This document shows positions 17,130 through 25,618 of a DNA stretch of 44,185 nucleotides, piece by piece (the first letter of the stretch is position 1; each line of letters begins with the position of its first letter). The position numbers and the translations under genes were made by a program. Where the stretch lies: NCBI GenBank assembly GCA_031291415.1, contig JARLJB010000262.1, forward strand, positions 1 to 44,185, in the 5' to 3' direction. Source of the stretch: Telmatospirillum sp. (lineage in GTDB: Bacteria > Pseudomonadota > Alphaproteobacteria > Rhodospirillales > Magnetospirillaceae). The notes beneath the pieces were generated by a model that had not been told where the DNA came from, did no database searches, and saw only the letters and a list, made by a program, of their open reading frames with translations.

Positions 17130-17426
17130 ATGGCCGCCACCGCCAATCGTAAAGAACATCCGTTGTCCATGCGGTTGCCCGACGCCGATATCGCCCTGAT
17201 TGATCGGGCTGCGGGGCTACGCGGTCGGTCGCGGACGGACTTTGTGCGCGAGGCGGCGGTACGTGCCGCAGAGGAAGTGTTGATGGAGTCCGGTCTTGTG
17301 CGGATGACCGAGGAAGGGTTTGCCGAGTTCATGACAATTCTATCCGCACCGCCTGCGCCGGTGGCGCCTATGGTCGAGGTATTGCTGCGCCCGGCACCGT
17401 GGGAACAAGACGGCAAGCAGGGCTGA
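17130..17426 (+). CDS. DUF1778-type (TacA-like) ribbon-helix-helix antitoxin
   Basis: The 98-residue product has an N-terminal ribbon-helix-helix DNA-binding domain: strand HPLSMRLPDADIALIDRAA followed by two helices with GRSRTDFVREAAVRAAEEVL. This is the DUF1778/TacA pattern. The C-terminal tail, rich in Pro and ending PAPWEQDGKQG, would wrap and neutralise the acetyltransferase toxin. ATG 17130 is preferred because AGGGAG lies 8 nt upstream; the ATG at 17124 is too close to it. The toxin gene starts 5 bp after the stop. The antitoxin together with the toxin probably represses the promoter just upstream. Confidence 0.85.
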   Translation: MAATANRKEHPLSMRLPDADIALIDRAAGLRGRSRTDFVREAAVRAAEEVLMESGLVRMTEEGFAEFMTILSAPPAPVAPMVEVLLRPAPWEQDGKQG

Positions 17427-17431
17427 CCGCG

Positions 17432-17944
17432 ATGCCGTTGTCGGCACCGGAGCCTTTGAACGCGGCGCACGACCTGTCCCAATTTTCCAGCGGTAAGCCT
17501 GCTCCTGATCTTTGGCTGAAGATCCACGCCCTGTCCAATCAGGAGAAAGGCTTCACCGTGGTCATGGTCGTCCACGACGGCGGACGTGTGGTGGGCTATT
17601 ACGGGTTGGCTCCAACAGCGGTGGTGCCGACCGTTTTACCCAGATCGATCAAGACGGGCCAGCCGCCCGATCCGGTCCCCTGTCTCTTGCTGGGCCAATT
17701 GGCAAGCGACCTGGGATGGGCGGGCCAGGGGATCGGCACCGGGCTATTGCGTCATGCCTTGATCCGTTGTGTCCAAGGCGCAGCGCTGATCGGTGGGCGG
17801 GCTTTGGTGGTCAATGCCATTGATTCAGAAGCTTCGGCCTTTTGGCGGCGGCGTGGGTTTCTGCCGTCAAAAGACGATTCCATGGTGCTGTTTCGATCCA
17901 TTGCCGACATTTCTGCGTCGGTCCGGTCGGCAGGTGCGAATTAG
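17432..17944 (+). CDS. GNAT-family (TacT-like) toxin acetyltransferase
   Basis: The 170-residue product is a GNAT acetyltransferase with the acetyl-CoA motif GWAGQGIGTGLLRHAL near residues 92-107, the N-terminal PLSAPEPLNAAHDLSQFSSG and a GYYGLAP strand typical of TacT. Family members acetylate the amino group of charged tRNAs and stop translation. In characterised TacT toxins the catalytic Tyr lies in an AFY-x-x-x-GF motif; here the motif reads AFWRRRGF, with Trp at position 138. Activity may be altered or lost. ATG 17432 gives the family N-terminus; GTG 17399 would overlap the antitoxin. Its pairing with a DUF1778 gene is the standard arrangement. Confidence 0.85.
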   Translation: MPLSAPEPLNAAHDLSQFSSGKPAPDLWLKIHALSNQEKGFTVVMVVHDGGRVVGYYGLAPTAVVPTVLPRSIKTGQPPDPVPCLLLGQLASDLGWAGQGIGTGLLRHALIRCVQGAALIGGRALVVNAIDSEASAFWRRRGFLPSKDDSMVLFRSIADISASVRSAGAN

Positions 17945-18250
17945 TCCTGGTGCCTTGCACCTTGCGCCCACGGTCCCCGTGGATAGAGCCGGCCCCGGAA
18001 AATCGGACGGGCTGATGAAGACCATAATAAAATAGGGCGGCCAGAACTTGGCAGCTTCGGTTTCCTGTTCGCCGCTTGCCATCGATGACCATCCGTTCGC
18101 GCCCGCCGCCCGGAATTGGGCGTTACCAAAAGTCATGGAAAGGCGATATAAATAAAAATCTATGGAAATAATATTAAAAGTCTAATTTCTTGATATACAC
18201 ATTGATGTGTAAATTTACAAGACCAGCCACGCCGGGGACAAAAAGTAAAC
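17945..18250. other. 306-bp intergenic region after the toxin gene
   Basis: The region contains only short hairpin-forming stretches (GGTGC-CTT-GCACC at about 17949, CACGG-TCC-CCGTG at about 17969). Past 18135 it becomes abruptly AT-rich, with TAAATAAAAATC and ATATTAAAAG. I see no gene. The AT-rich part probably held the promoter of the decayed PEP-CTERM gene that follows. Confidence 0.5.
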
Positions 18251-18993
18251 GTGCGCGTCGTAATCTTCAATTTGCTTGTAGTAAGTCTTGTCTCACGAGC
18301 GATACCCGGCACAGGATTGCTGAGTACGCCAGTCGTTGCCATCTACACCACAGTTTATATCGCCAGTTACGTGAATGCCAATGTGGCCATAAACGCGGCT
18401 ACCTATCCGACGGGGTTGAGCTTTGAAAATCAGGTCACAGGCGTACCATTCAACATTGCGAAGTACTTCGGAGCCGAAGTAACATAGTAATTCTGACTTT
18501 GAATACAGAAACGATTGAGGTGGATCTGTTGTATCGACGTCACTGACGATTAGTTTAACGACTTACAATATTTCCGGGTAGACATCTTTCTATGCGTTGT
18601 TGAATAACTATTATGGAAACCACGGTGTCGATGAATACGATATTACGATCAAAGCCACCAATGGCGACTCGGTGACCTACCAATCTATCGGCGGTGTGGA
18701 CACGTGCGATTACAACACTAACGTCTTTACGGACACCATCGCCGACGCGACGACCGAATGGTTCGACAACGGCATCGGGCAACGTTTCGACCTGCGGGAA
18801 TTTAATTTGCCGACCAGTTTTGCCTTGGATACCAAAGCTGGCTTTACCATCACCCAGGAACATTCAGGCGATGCCGCATTGCGTTCCGGCCTGACCTTCA
18901 GCGATAAAGCGGCTACTCCATTCGGCGAAGTTCCCGAACCCGCCACCTTGACCGTTCTTGGCGTGAGCCTGGGTGGTTGGCGGCGAGGTGGCG
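18251..18993 (+). pseudogene. Decayed PEP-CTERM exported protein gene
   Basis: The 5' part (18251-18487) encodes a hydrophobic leader and a segment with NAATYPTGLSFENQVTGVPFNIAKYFG, then stops. The same protein resumes in another frame from about 18519, runs through an in-frame TAG at 18579, and continues with NNYYGNHGVDEYDITIKATNGDS, YNTNVFTDTI and GQRFDLREFNLP. It ends with the sorting motif VPEPAT, a hydrophobic stretch and RR. The order of motifs matches a PEP-CTERM protein family I recognise (TGVPFN ... TNTDVYG ... YWG ... ITFNATNGDS). At least one frameshift and one stop make it non-functional as one chain. The final basic residues run straight into the repeat element starting at 18994. 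Confidence 0.65.
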
Positions 18994-19141
18994 TAATACC
19001 AAGCTGCGGTGATCGTAACCGATCACCGCCCCTCATGCGCCGGGCGGGACGCCCCCGCGTCCCTTGGCTACGCTCGCGCTCGCGGGCGCGAGCGTAGCCA
19101 ACCAAGTTGCGATGAGTCCTTCTCATCGCAACTTGGTATAA
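18994..19141 (+). repeat. Multi-hairpin repeat element, copy A
   Basis: The ends are 15-nt imperfect inverted repeats (TAATACCAAGCTGCG at 18994-19008 against the reverse complement of 19127-19141, two mismatches). Inside are three stems: a 10-bp stem GCGGTGATCG/CGATCACCGC (19006-19029), a 16-bp perfect stem (19064-19079 with 19086-19101) and a 16-bp perfect stem (19100-19115 with 19121-19136 approximately) next to the right end. It shares its first hairpin and end pattern with elements at 37384 and 44088. Confidence 0.8.
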
Positions 19142-19297
19142 GACCGTTCGCCGACATCAAACCTTGATGAGAAGACAAAGGCAGCATAACCTAGTTCAAC
19201 TGGCAGTTCCGGCCATGCAAAATTCAACATTGAGCGGGACATCCATTCCTGGTCGAGGGAACCCCTTCAAAGGAATTGTGATTATATTATGATATCG

Positions 19298-19330
19298 TTC
19301 CTGGATGGGGTGCGCACGTCTATCCAGGAA
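19298..19330. promoter_or_regulatory. Inverted repeat upstream of the solute-binding protein gene
   Basis: TTCCTGGAT (19298-19306) and ATCCAGGAA (19322-19330) are perfect complements around a 15-nt spacer. They lie 63 bp before the gene start and just after the AT-rich stretch at 19280-19295 that could hold a -10 element. It could be an operator or an mRNA leader hairpin. Confidence 0.4.
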
Positions 19331-19392
19331 AACGAGACTCAACTGCGCTTTTCTTGTTCGCTGTCTGAGTGTGTCACCGAGGAGGGGTAATC

Positions 19393-20289
19393 ATGGCAGT
19401 CCGGCCGGCCGTAGCGAGATTTGCCTGCGCTGTTGCTTTGACTTTTGTTCTCTGCTCCTCCGCAATGGCGGCTGACCTTCCCGAAATCGTGGCGCGCGGT
19501 GAGTTGCGTCACCTGGGAATCAGATATGCGAATTTCGTAACCGGAGCCGGAGACGGCCTCGATGTTGAATTGGTTCAGGGGTTTGCCAAGGATCTCGGGG
19601 TTAAATATCAGCTCGTTTATTCTGATTTTTATAACGTCATCCGAGATCTGCTTGGCAAGGACGTCATCCGTAATGGCGACGATGTCTCGCTAACAGGCGA
19701 TTATCCGATCAAGGGGGATATCGTCGCCACCGGGTTTACCGTGCTGCCTTGGCGCGAAGCTGTTCTGCTCTATTCGGAACCGACATTTCCGTCACAGGTC
19801 CTCTTGGTCGCCGCGGCGCAATCGCCCCTTCAGCCGATCAAGGGAGGCGGCGATTTGGCGGCCGATATTCGAGAAACCAGGTCTCTCATCGGCAAGAAAA
19901 GTCTCCTGGTGATGGAGCGGACCTGCCTTGATCCCTCCAATTACGACCTTAAGGGTATCGGGATCGATCTCAAGATTTACACGAAAAGCACCAATCTCAA
20001 TGAGATGGTCCCGGCCATGCTCAACGGCGACGCGGAACTGACCCTGCTCGACGTGCCGGACGTCATTCTTGACCTGAAGAGATGGACCGGCAGAATCAAG
20101 ATTCTGGGCCCTATTTCGCAGCATCAGGATATTGCTGCGGCCTTTCCCAAGGACGCCCCTCTGTTGCGCCAGGCGTTCAATGCCTACCTCGTCCGAATCA
20201 AAGCCGACGGCACTTACGACGCGTTGGTCGATAAATATTATCCGGGAATCCGCCGATATTTTCCGGCGTTTTTCTCCAAGAAATCCTAA
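19393..20289 (+). CDS. Periplasmic solute-binding protein, family 3 type
   Basis: The 298-residue product has a signal peptide (cleavage near SAMA-ADL) and the bilobal fold of amino-acid-type binding proteins: LPEIVARGELRHLGIRY, GLDVELVQGFAKDLGVKYQLVY, and the second-lobe NEMVPAMLNGDAELTLLDVPDVI. GAGGAGGGG precedes ATG 19393; the upstream GTG at 19369 lacks this. No permease or ATPase gene is linked; instead a membrane GGDEF-EAL protein starts 11 bp after its stop. It may therefore act as a periplasmic ligand sensor feeding that protein rather than as a transport component. The ligand is unknown. Confidence 0.85.
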   Translation: MAVRPAVARFACAVALTFVLCSSAMAADLPEIVARGELRHLGIRYANFVTGAGDGLDVELVQGFAKDLGVKYQLVYSDFYNVIRDLLGKDVIRNGDDVSLTGDYPIKGDIVATGFTVLPWREAVLLYSEPTFPSQVLLVAAAQSPLQPIKGGGDLAADIRETRSLIGKKSLLVMERTCLDPSNYDLKGIGIDLKIYTKSTNLNEMVPAMLNGDAELTLLDVPDVILDLKRWTGRIKILGPISQHQDIAAAFPKDAPLLRQAFNAYLVRIKADGTYDALVDKYYPGIRRYFPAFFSKKS

Positions 20290-20300
20290 GTTGGTAGACA

Positions 20301-23108
20301 ATGCCACTTCATCGCCGTCTCGCTTTACACTGGCCTCTGGTCATGGCGGTGGTGTTTTCGGCCTTTACGCTGATCCTTTCTTCGAGCCTTTACCGCTCGC
20401 AGGAACAGCTCCGGATCGCCACCAATGCCCGCCTCGTGGCCGATAACGGGAGGAGGGCGGACGCCGTTGCCGAGTTCATCGCCGAGCGGCGGAAAACTGT
20501 GTTGGAACTGTCGCGCTGTCCCGAGATCGAAGGCTATCTGGTCAATCGGGATCTTGGCATGTCGCCGCAGTATGGCTTGAATCTGGCGCTTGAGGCGATC
20601 AACCAACGGTTTGATTACGAAATCAAACAAAAGACCCTCCGCGGACAACCTGTTTACACGCGTATCGTCTTCCGGGGAGAAGACGGAGACATCCTTGCCG
20701 AGGTCGGCCAGGATGTGCAGGACGAAATCATCAAAGCCATTCCTGCCGACGCTCCCGTCCTGCAAGAGGATTCGGAGGCTTGGCGGATTGTCGCCAGTGC
20801 GCCGGTCGTCCACAAAGGCATTCCCCGCGGGACGGTCGTCACCTTGAGCGATATGCGCCTGCTCTCTCGCCTGCTGATCGGGCGTGGCGTCAGGGGAGCG
20901 GCTGCGGGTAGATATCAGGAGTTCCTGTTGGCCGATGGCGGTATCAGCGTTCCGGCCTCCGAGGAATCGGAGAGCCTGAGCGCCGATATCGGCCGCGCCT
21001 TTACGCGATTACCGATCAACAAGGTCACCGCGGCGGCGGATCTGATCGACGCGACGGAGTTCAGCAACCTGCTGGCCTTGCGCACGTCGATTGTCGGCAG
21101 CCGTCTCTCCATGCTTACGCTCACCTCGGCGACCGACGCCTACGGGCAAATGGCGTCAACCACCTATGTTCCCCTGTTGTGGGCCGTCTCGTTAGCGATG
21201 CTATTGGCTGCCTTCGGTTTTGAACGAATGCAACAGCGAACCATGCGATTGCAGAACGATTATGCGGAATCGAACCATCATCGGGCCGAATTGGCACAGC
21301 GCAATCAGGCGCTTTCCGAGGAAATTCTCCGCCGGCAAGCCGTGGAGACGGACCTTTACGAAAAGACCCTGGCGTTGGACAAATCCAACGCCGACCTCCG
21401 GGCCAGTCGCGAGCGTTTGGATTTTGCCTTGCAGGGCGCTAATGATGGCATCTGGGACTGGAATCTGGAAACCGATGAGGTCTATTACTCGCCGCGCTGG
21501 AAATCGATGCTCGGTTACGACGAGTTCGAATTGACCGGCACCCCGGACACCTTGATCAGCCGCGTCGATCCGGAGCACCGGGCCCAACTCCTGGCGCAGA
21601 TAACCAATTGCGCGGAAGGCCGGTCCGACGGAATTGAAATCGAATTTCGGATGCGCCATAGGGTCGGGCATTGGGTGGATATCTTGTCACGCGCCACCCT
21701 CGCCAAGGATGCGGAAGGTGGGCCAACGATACCGAAACGCCTGGTCGGAACGCATGTCGACATCTCGATGCGCAAGGCCACGGAGGATGAGAACCGGTAT
21801 CTCGCCTTCTACGATCCCCTTACCTGCCTGCCCAACCGCCGCCTACTGTTCGACCGCTTGCATCAGGCGCTGGTGTCAAGCGCCCGCAGCAAACATCATG
21901 GCGCTCTCTTCTTCATCGATCTCGACAACTTCAAAGATCTCAACGACACCCTTGGTCATGATCAGGGGGATTTGCTCCTGCAACAGGTCGCTCTTCGGCT
22001 CGCCACCTGCATCCGCAAGAGCGACACGGTCGCGAGGCTGGGCGGCGACGAATTTGTCGTGATGCTCGAGGATCTGAATGAGAGCCGCGATGAGGCCGCA
22101 GATCAGGCCGAAATCGTTGCGGGGAAGATCCTTGTTACACTCAACGAGACCTATCAATTTGACGACCATGATATCCGCAGCACGCCGAGCATCGGCGCCA
22201 CTCTCTTTGGCAAAGATGCGGATTCGGTGGACGAATTGCTCAAGCAAGCCGATCTCGCCATGTATCAAGCCAAGGCGGCCGGCCGAAATACACTGCGATT
22301 CTTCGATCCTGATATGCAGGCGGCGGTTGTGGCGCGGGCCGCGCTGGAAATCGATCTGCGAGGAGCCATCGCAAACCGACAATTCAGCCCCTATTACCAG
22401 GCGCAGGTCGACTCGTCCGGTCACGTCGTCGGAGCCGAGGTTTTGCTGCGCTGGCTGCACCCCCAACGTGGCACGGTATTGCCGTATGAATTCATCCCTC
22501 TGGCAGAAAAGACGGGGTTGATTCTGCCCTTGGGCAATTGGGTCCTTGACGCCGCTTGCACCCAGTTGGCCCAATGGGCCGGCAAGGCCGGAATGGCCGG
22601 GCTCACGGTGGCGGTCAACGTCAGTGCCCGCCAGATCCATCAACCGGATTTCGTTGATCAGGTTCTGGCCATCCTTAGAAGAACCGGCGCAATTCCACAA
22701 AAACTGAAGTTGGAACTGACCGAGAGTCTGTTACTGGAGGACGTGGAAGATATAATTGGCAAGATGACCGCATTAAAGTCATTTGGTGTCAGTTTTTCTT
22801 TGGATGATTTTGGCACCGGTTATTCATCGCTCTCATATTTGAAGCGATTGCCGCTTGATCAGCTGAAAATTGACCAATCCTTCGTGCGCGATATCCTTAA
22901 CGACCAAAATAATGCGACCATAGCCCGTACTATCGTGACTTTGGGACACTCACTCGGCCTCGCCGTCATCGCCGAAGGGGTGGAAACCGGGGCGCAAAGG
23001 GATTTCTTGGCCAGCATTGGCTGTCTGGTCTATCAAGGCTACCTATTCAGCCGACCACTGCCGTTGGCGGATTTCGAGGCTTTTGCTTATGGGAGCCCGT
23101 GCCGCTGA
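20301..23108 (+). CDS. Membrane sensor GGDEF-EAL protein with PAS domain
   Basis: The 935-residue product has two membrane helices (about 8-26 and 288-306) bounding a 260-residue periplasmic sensor region, probably of Cache type. After a coiled coil comes a PAS domain (about 370-490, with GANDGIWDWNLETDEVYYSPRW). The GGDEF domain has an intact active-site motif RLGGDEF (about 578-584) and LPNRRLLFDRL. The EAL domain follows with EVLLRW (Glu retained, EVL instead of EAL), DDFGTGYSSLSYLKRLP and VIAEGVET. It can in principle make and degrade c-di-GMP. The gene is 11 bp behind a periplasmic binding protein gene, suggesting that the binding protein presents the signal. Confidence 0.93.
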   Translation: MPLHRRLALHWPLVMAVVFSAFTLILSSSLYRSQEQLRIATNARLVADNGRRADAVAEFIAERRKTVLELSRCPEIEGYLVNRDLGMSPQYGLNLALEAINQRFDYEIKQKTLRGQPVYTRIVFRGEDGDILAEVGQDVQDEIIKAIPADAPVLQEDSEAWRIVASAPVVHKGIPRGTVVTLSDMRLLSRLLIGRGVRGAAAGRYQEFLLADGGISVPASEESESLSADIGRAFTRLPINKVTAAADLIDATEFSNLLALRTSIVGSRLSMLTLTSATDAYGQMASTTYVPLLWAVSLAMLLAAFGFERMQQRTMRLQNDYAESNHHRAELAQRNQALSEEILRRQAVETDLYEKTLALDKSNADLRASRERLDFALQGANDGIWDWNLETDEVYYSPRWKSMLGYDEFELTGTPDTLISRVDPEHRAQLLAQITNCAEGRSDGIEIEFRMRHRVGHWVDILSRATLAKDAEGGPTIPKRLVGTHVDISMRKATEDENRYLAFYDPLTCLPNRRLLFDRLHQALVSSARSKHHGALFFIDLDNFKDLNDTLGHDQGDLLLQQVALRLATCIRKSDTVARLGGDEFVVMLEDLNESRDEAADQAEIVAGKILVTLNETYQFDDHDIRSTPSIGATLFGKDADSVDELLKQADLAMYQAKAAGRNTLRFFDPDMQAAVVARAALEIDLRGAIANRQFSPYYQAQVDSSGHVVGAEVLLRWLHPQRGTVLPYEFIPLAEKTGLILPLGNWVLDAACTQLAQWAGKAGMAGLTVAVNVSARQIHQPDFVDQVLAILRRTGAIPQKLKLELTESLLLEDVEDIIGKMTALKSFGVSFSLDDFGTGYSSLSYLKRLPLDQLKIDQSFVRDILNDQNNATIARTIVTLGHSLGLAVIAEGVETGAQRDFLASIGCLVYQGYLFSRPLPLADFEAFAYGSPCR

Positions 23109-23185
23109 CCGCACGGCGCCGGAGATGGACTCCTTCCCCAAGACTTGTTGATAATGCTCTGCGGCGCGAGATCGATTAAAGAAGA

Positions 23186-23207
23186 ACCCCATCAGTAATG
23201 ATGGGGT
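23186..23207. terminator. Hairpin between converging genes
   Basis: ACCCCATCA (23186-23194) and TGATGGGGT (23199-23207) form a perfect 9-bp stem around GTAA. It lies between the converging GGDEF-EAL and ABC-transporter genes. On the minus strand it is followed by TTCTTCTTTAAT, on the plus strand by no T-run, so it fits best as the terminator of the transporter operon or a shared one. Confidence 0.5.
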
Positions 23208-23340
23208 AAGGTTTGATTCGGTAAGGGATACGCGTGAGATTCACCTAATATTATGTGAATTTCGTTCCGATCAATACGGTGAACTCAGCAAATATCATCG
23301 TTTCTTTCCAAATTGTCGTCGATCCAAGAACGGCAATTCC

Positions 23341-24123
23341 CTATTTCAACATGTCTTCCGGCAGATCGACGCCGTTGTATTTCTTGTAGATGGCGTTAAG
23401 TTTGCCGTTGCGCAGGTTGGTGTGGATCCACTCGTTCACCACCTTGCGCAGCGCCTCGTCATCCTTGCGAATTCCGATGGCATAAGGGTTGGTTTTCAGC
23501 ACCAGCTTGACCACGAAGGGATCATCCGGGCGGCGGGCATTGACCGCGGCCATCACCTGCGGAGACGAGGCCATGATGGGGACCTGGCCGGAAATCAGCG
23601 CGGTAATCAGGGTTGCGTCATCATCGTAGCGTACGATTTCGGCGCCCTGAGCCTGGGTCGTGGTTTCCTTGTCGTTGGTCGAGCCCCGTGTGGTCCCGAG
23701 CCTTTTGCCGACCACGTCTTTGAGGCTGCTGATGGCGACGTTCTTGGGTGCGGCGATCACCACCTGGATTACCCCATAGGGGTCGGAGAAATCGATGACC
23801 TGCTTGCGTTCTTCGGTGATGCTGAACGAGGCCACCACCAAGTGGGCCTTGCCGGTGAGCAGGAACGGCACGCGGTTGGGGCTCGTGACCTGTTGCAGAT
23901 CGAGAGTATAGCCAAGATCGGCGGCAAGCAGTTTGGCCGTTTCGACATCGGAACCGGTCGGCTGCATGGCGCTATCGGTCATGCCGAAAGGTGGGGAGCC
24001 GAGATCGACGGCAATGCGCACGGTCTTGCTCGCCTTGATCTCATCGAGGCTGTCGGCATAGGCAGGTGTCACGGTTCCGGCAAGAATAAAAAGGATGCCA
24101 GCAACCAATTGTCTCGGATTCAT
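23341..24123 (-). CDS. Amino-acid ABC transporter substrate-binding protein
   Basis: The 260-residue product starts at ATG 24123 behind GGAGGAAACG, with a signal peptide (cleavage near AYA-DS). It carries the family 3 binding-protein signature (KTVRIAVDLGSPPFGMTDSAMQPTGSDVETAKLLAADLG, and FSITEERKQVIDFSDPY). It is the last gene of a minus-strand operon: two permeases, an ATPase, then this protein 61 bp downstream. It should capture a polar or charged amino acid in the periplasm; sequence alone does not show which. The frame is open 200 bp upstream of the chosen start, without a signal peptide. Confidence 0.92.
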   Translation of the reverse strand: MNPRQLVAGILFILAGTVTPAYADSLDEIKASKTVRIAVDLGSPPFGMTDSAMQPTGSDVETAKLLAADLGYTLDLQQVTSPNRVPFLLTGKAHLVVASFSITEERKQVIDFSDPYGVIQVVIAAPKNVAISSLKDVVGKRLGTTRGSTNDKETTTQAQGAEIVRYDDDATLITALISGQVPIMASSPQVMAAVNARRPDDPFVVKLVLKTNPYAIGIRKDDEALRKVVNEWIHTNLRNGKLNAIYKKYNGVDLPEDMLK

Positions 24124-24184
24124 CGTTTCCTCCATTTTGTTGCTGTTATATTTGTCCCCTATTTTGCCAGAATGACCTAGTTTA

Positions 24185-24970
24185 TTACTTAAGTCCAGTG
24201 CCGACAAACATGGACAGTTCTTTAGTCTGAGGCTGATCGAGCATCGACGCCGGGCCGCTTTCCCAAACCTTGCCGCGATACATATAGATGATCTTCGAAG
24301 CGACCTTGCGCGCGAAGCCCATTTCATGGGTGACCAGGATCATGGTCATCCCGTCTCGGGCAAGGCCCTCCATCACCTTCAGGACTTCGGCCGTCAATTG
24401 CGGGTCGAGCGCCGAGGTAACCTCGTCGAACAGCATCACCTTGGGCATCATCGCCAACGACCGGGCGATGGCAACGCGCTGCTGCTGACCGCCGGAAAGC
24501 TGTTCCGGATATTGCGTCGCCTTATCCGCAAGCCCCACGCGGGCCAGCGCGGTGCGGGCCAACTCACGGGCTTCCGCCTTGCGCATGGATTTCACGCAGG
24601 TCGGCGCCAGCATGATGTTCTGCTCGACCGTCAGATGGGGAAACAGATTGTAGCTTTGGAACACGATGCCGACATCGCGGCGCAGGGCGCGGCGGTCCAG
24701 GTCCTTGTCATGAACGGCATGACCGCAGACATGGATGGTCCCCTGCTCGAACTTCTCCAAGGCGTCGATGCATCTGAGCGCCGTCGATTTTCCCGAACCC
24801 GACTGGCCGATGATGACGGCGACCTCGCCGCGCTCGACCTCGAACGACACTCCGTCCAGCACCTTTACCGCGCCGAAACTCTTCTGGACATTTGCAAGAC
24901 GGACGAGGGGAGTCACTGTCGCTTCGTCCGTTCCCGGTGCCATCGGCGCAAGATTAGCGGTGGCTGACAT
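24185..24970 (-). CDS. Amino-acid ABC transporter ATP-binding protein
   Basis: The 261-residue product powers the importer. It shows Walker A GQSGSGKST, the Q-loop FQSYNLFPHLTV, the ABC signature LSGGQQQRVAIARSLA, Walker B VMLFDEVTSALDP and the switch His in ILVTHEMGFA. This set is typical of GlnQ/HisP-type subunits for polar amino acids. ATG 24970 has GGAGAG at the right distance and overlaps the end of the preceding permease gene by 17 bp, indicating coupled translation. The first 35 residues before the domain are unusually Ala/Pro-rich. Confidence 0.95.
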   Translation of the reverse strand: MSATANLAPMAPGTDEATVTPLVRLANVQKSFGAVKVLDGVSFEVERGEVAVIIGQSGSGKSTALRCIDALEKFEQGTIHVCGHAVHDKDLDRRALRRDVGIVFQSYNLFPHLTVEQNIMLAPTCVKSMRKAEARELARTALARVGLADKATQYPEQLSGGQQQRVAIARSLAMMPKVMLFDEVTSALDPQLTAEVLKVMEGLARDGMTMILVTHEMGFARKVASKIIYMYRGKVWESGPASMLDQPQTKELSMFVGTGLK

Positions 24971-25607
24971 TAAGCTTTCTCTCCAGGCTGCGGCTCCATA
25001 ACGAGAGCGGGTAACAGATGGCAAAGTAGAAACCGGCGACCACGATGAAGATCGTAAAGGGTTCGAAGATCGAATTGTTGATCAGCTTGCCGGCTTGCGC
25101 CAGTTCGACGAAGCCGACCACCGACGCAAGGGACGTGTTCTTGACGATCTGAACCAGGAAACCGACGGTCGGTGCGGTCGCCATGCGCAACGCCTGCGGC
25201 AGAATCACCCGGGTCATGCGTTGCCAACGCGTCAGGGCGAGACACTCGGCCGCCTCCCACTGGGTCTTGGGCACGGCTTGAATACAACCCCGCCAGATTT
25301 CCGCCAGAAAGCCGGAAGAATAGACGGTCAGTCCAACACCGGCGGCCAGGAGGGCCGGAACGGTTTTGAATCCGATCACCGCCACGCCGAAATAGATGAG
25401 GAACAGCAAGATCAGCAGGGGTGTGCCCTGGATAATCTGGATGTAAACGATGGCGATGCCGCGCAAAATCCGGTTTCCCGAGATGCGTGCAAGCGCCACG
25501 GCAAAACCGGCGAGCCCGCCGCCAATGAAGGCAATGGCGGTCAGCGCAACGGTCCACAGTGCTGCAACGGCCAGAAAGAGGAAATGAGTGCTGCTGAAGG
25601 TTCCCAC
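24954..25607 (-). CDS. Amino-acid ABC transporter permease (second subunit)
   Basis: The 217-residue membrane protein has about five helices and the binding-protein-dependent permease (EAA) loop ECLALTRWQRMTRVILPQALR for docking to the ATPase, plus QIIQGTPLLILLFLIYFG, the HisM/GlnP-type signature. The start is a GTG at 25607, supported by AGGGG upstream and by the short 11-bp gap to the first permease gene. The frame continues far upstream without family similarity. It should form a heterodimer with the product of the preceding gene. Confidence 0.9.
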   Translation of the reverse strand: MGTFSSTHFLFLAVAALWTVALTAIAFIGGGLAGFAVALARISGNRILRGIAIVYIQIIQGTPLLILLFLIYFGVAVIGFKTVPALLAAGVGLTVYSSGFLAEIWRGCIQAVPKTQWEAAECLALTRWQRMTRVILPQALRMATAPTVGFLVQIVKNTSLASVVGFVELAQAGKLINNSIFEPFTIFIVVAGFYFAICYPLSLWSRSLERKLNVSHR

Positions 25608-25618
25608 GTGGTAATCCC

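Noticed and set aside
16892-17944. Possible genomic island at tRNA-Glu carrying the toxin-antitoxin pair.
   Set aside because: I found no integrase gene and no repeat of the tRNA 3' end downstream, so integration at this tRNA is not supported.
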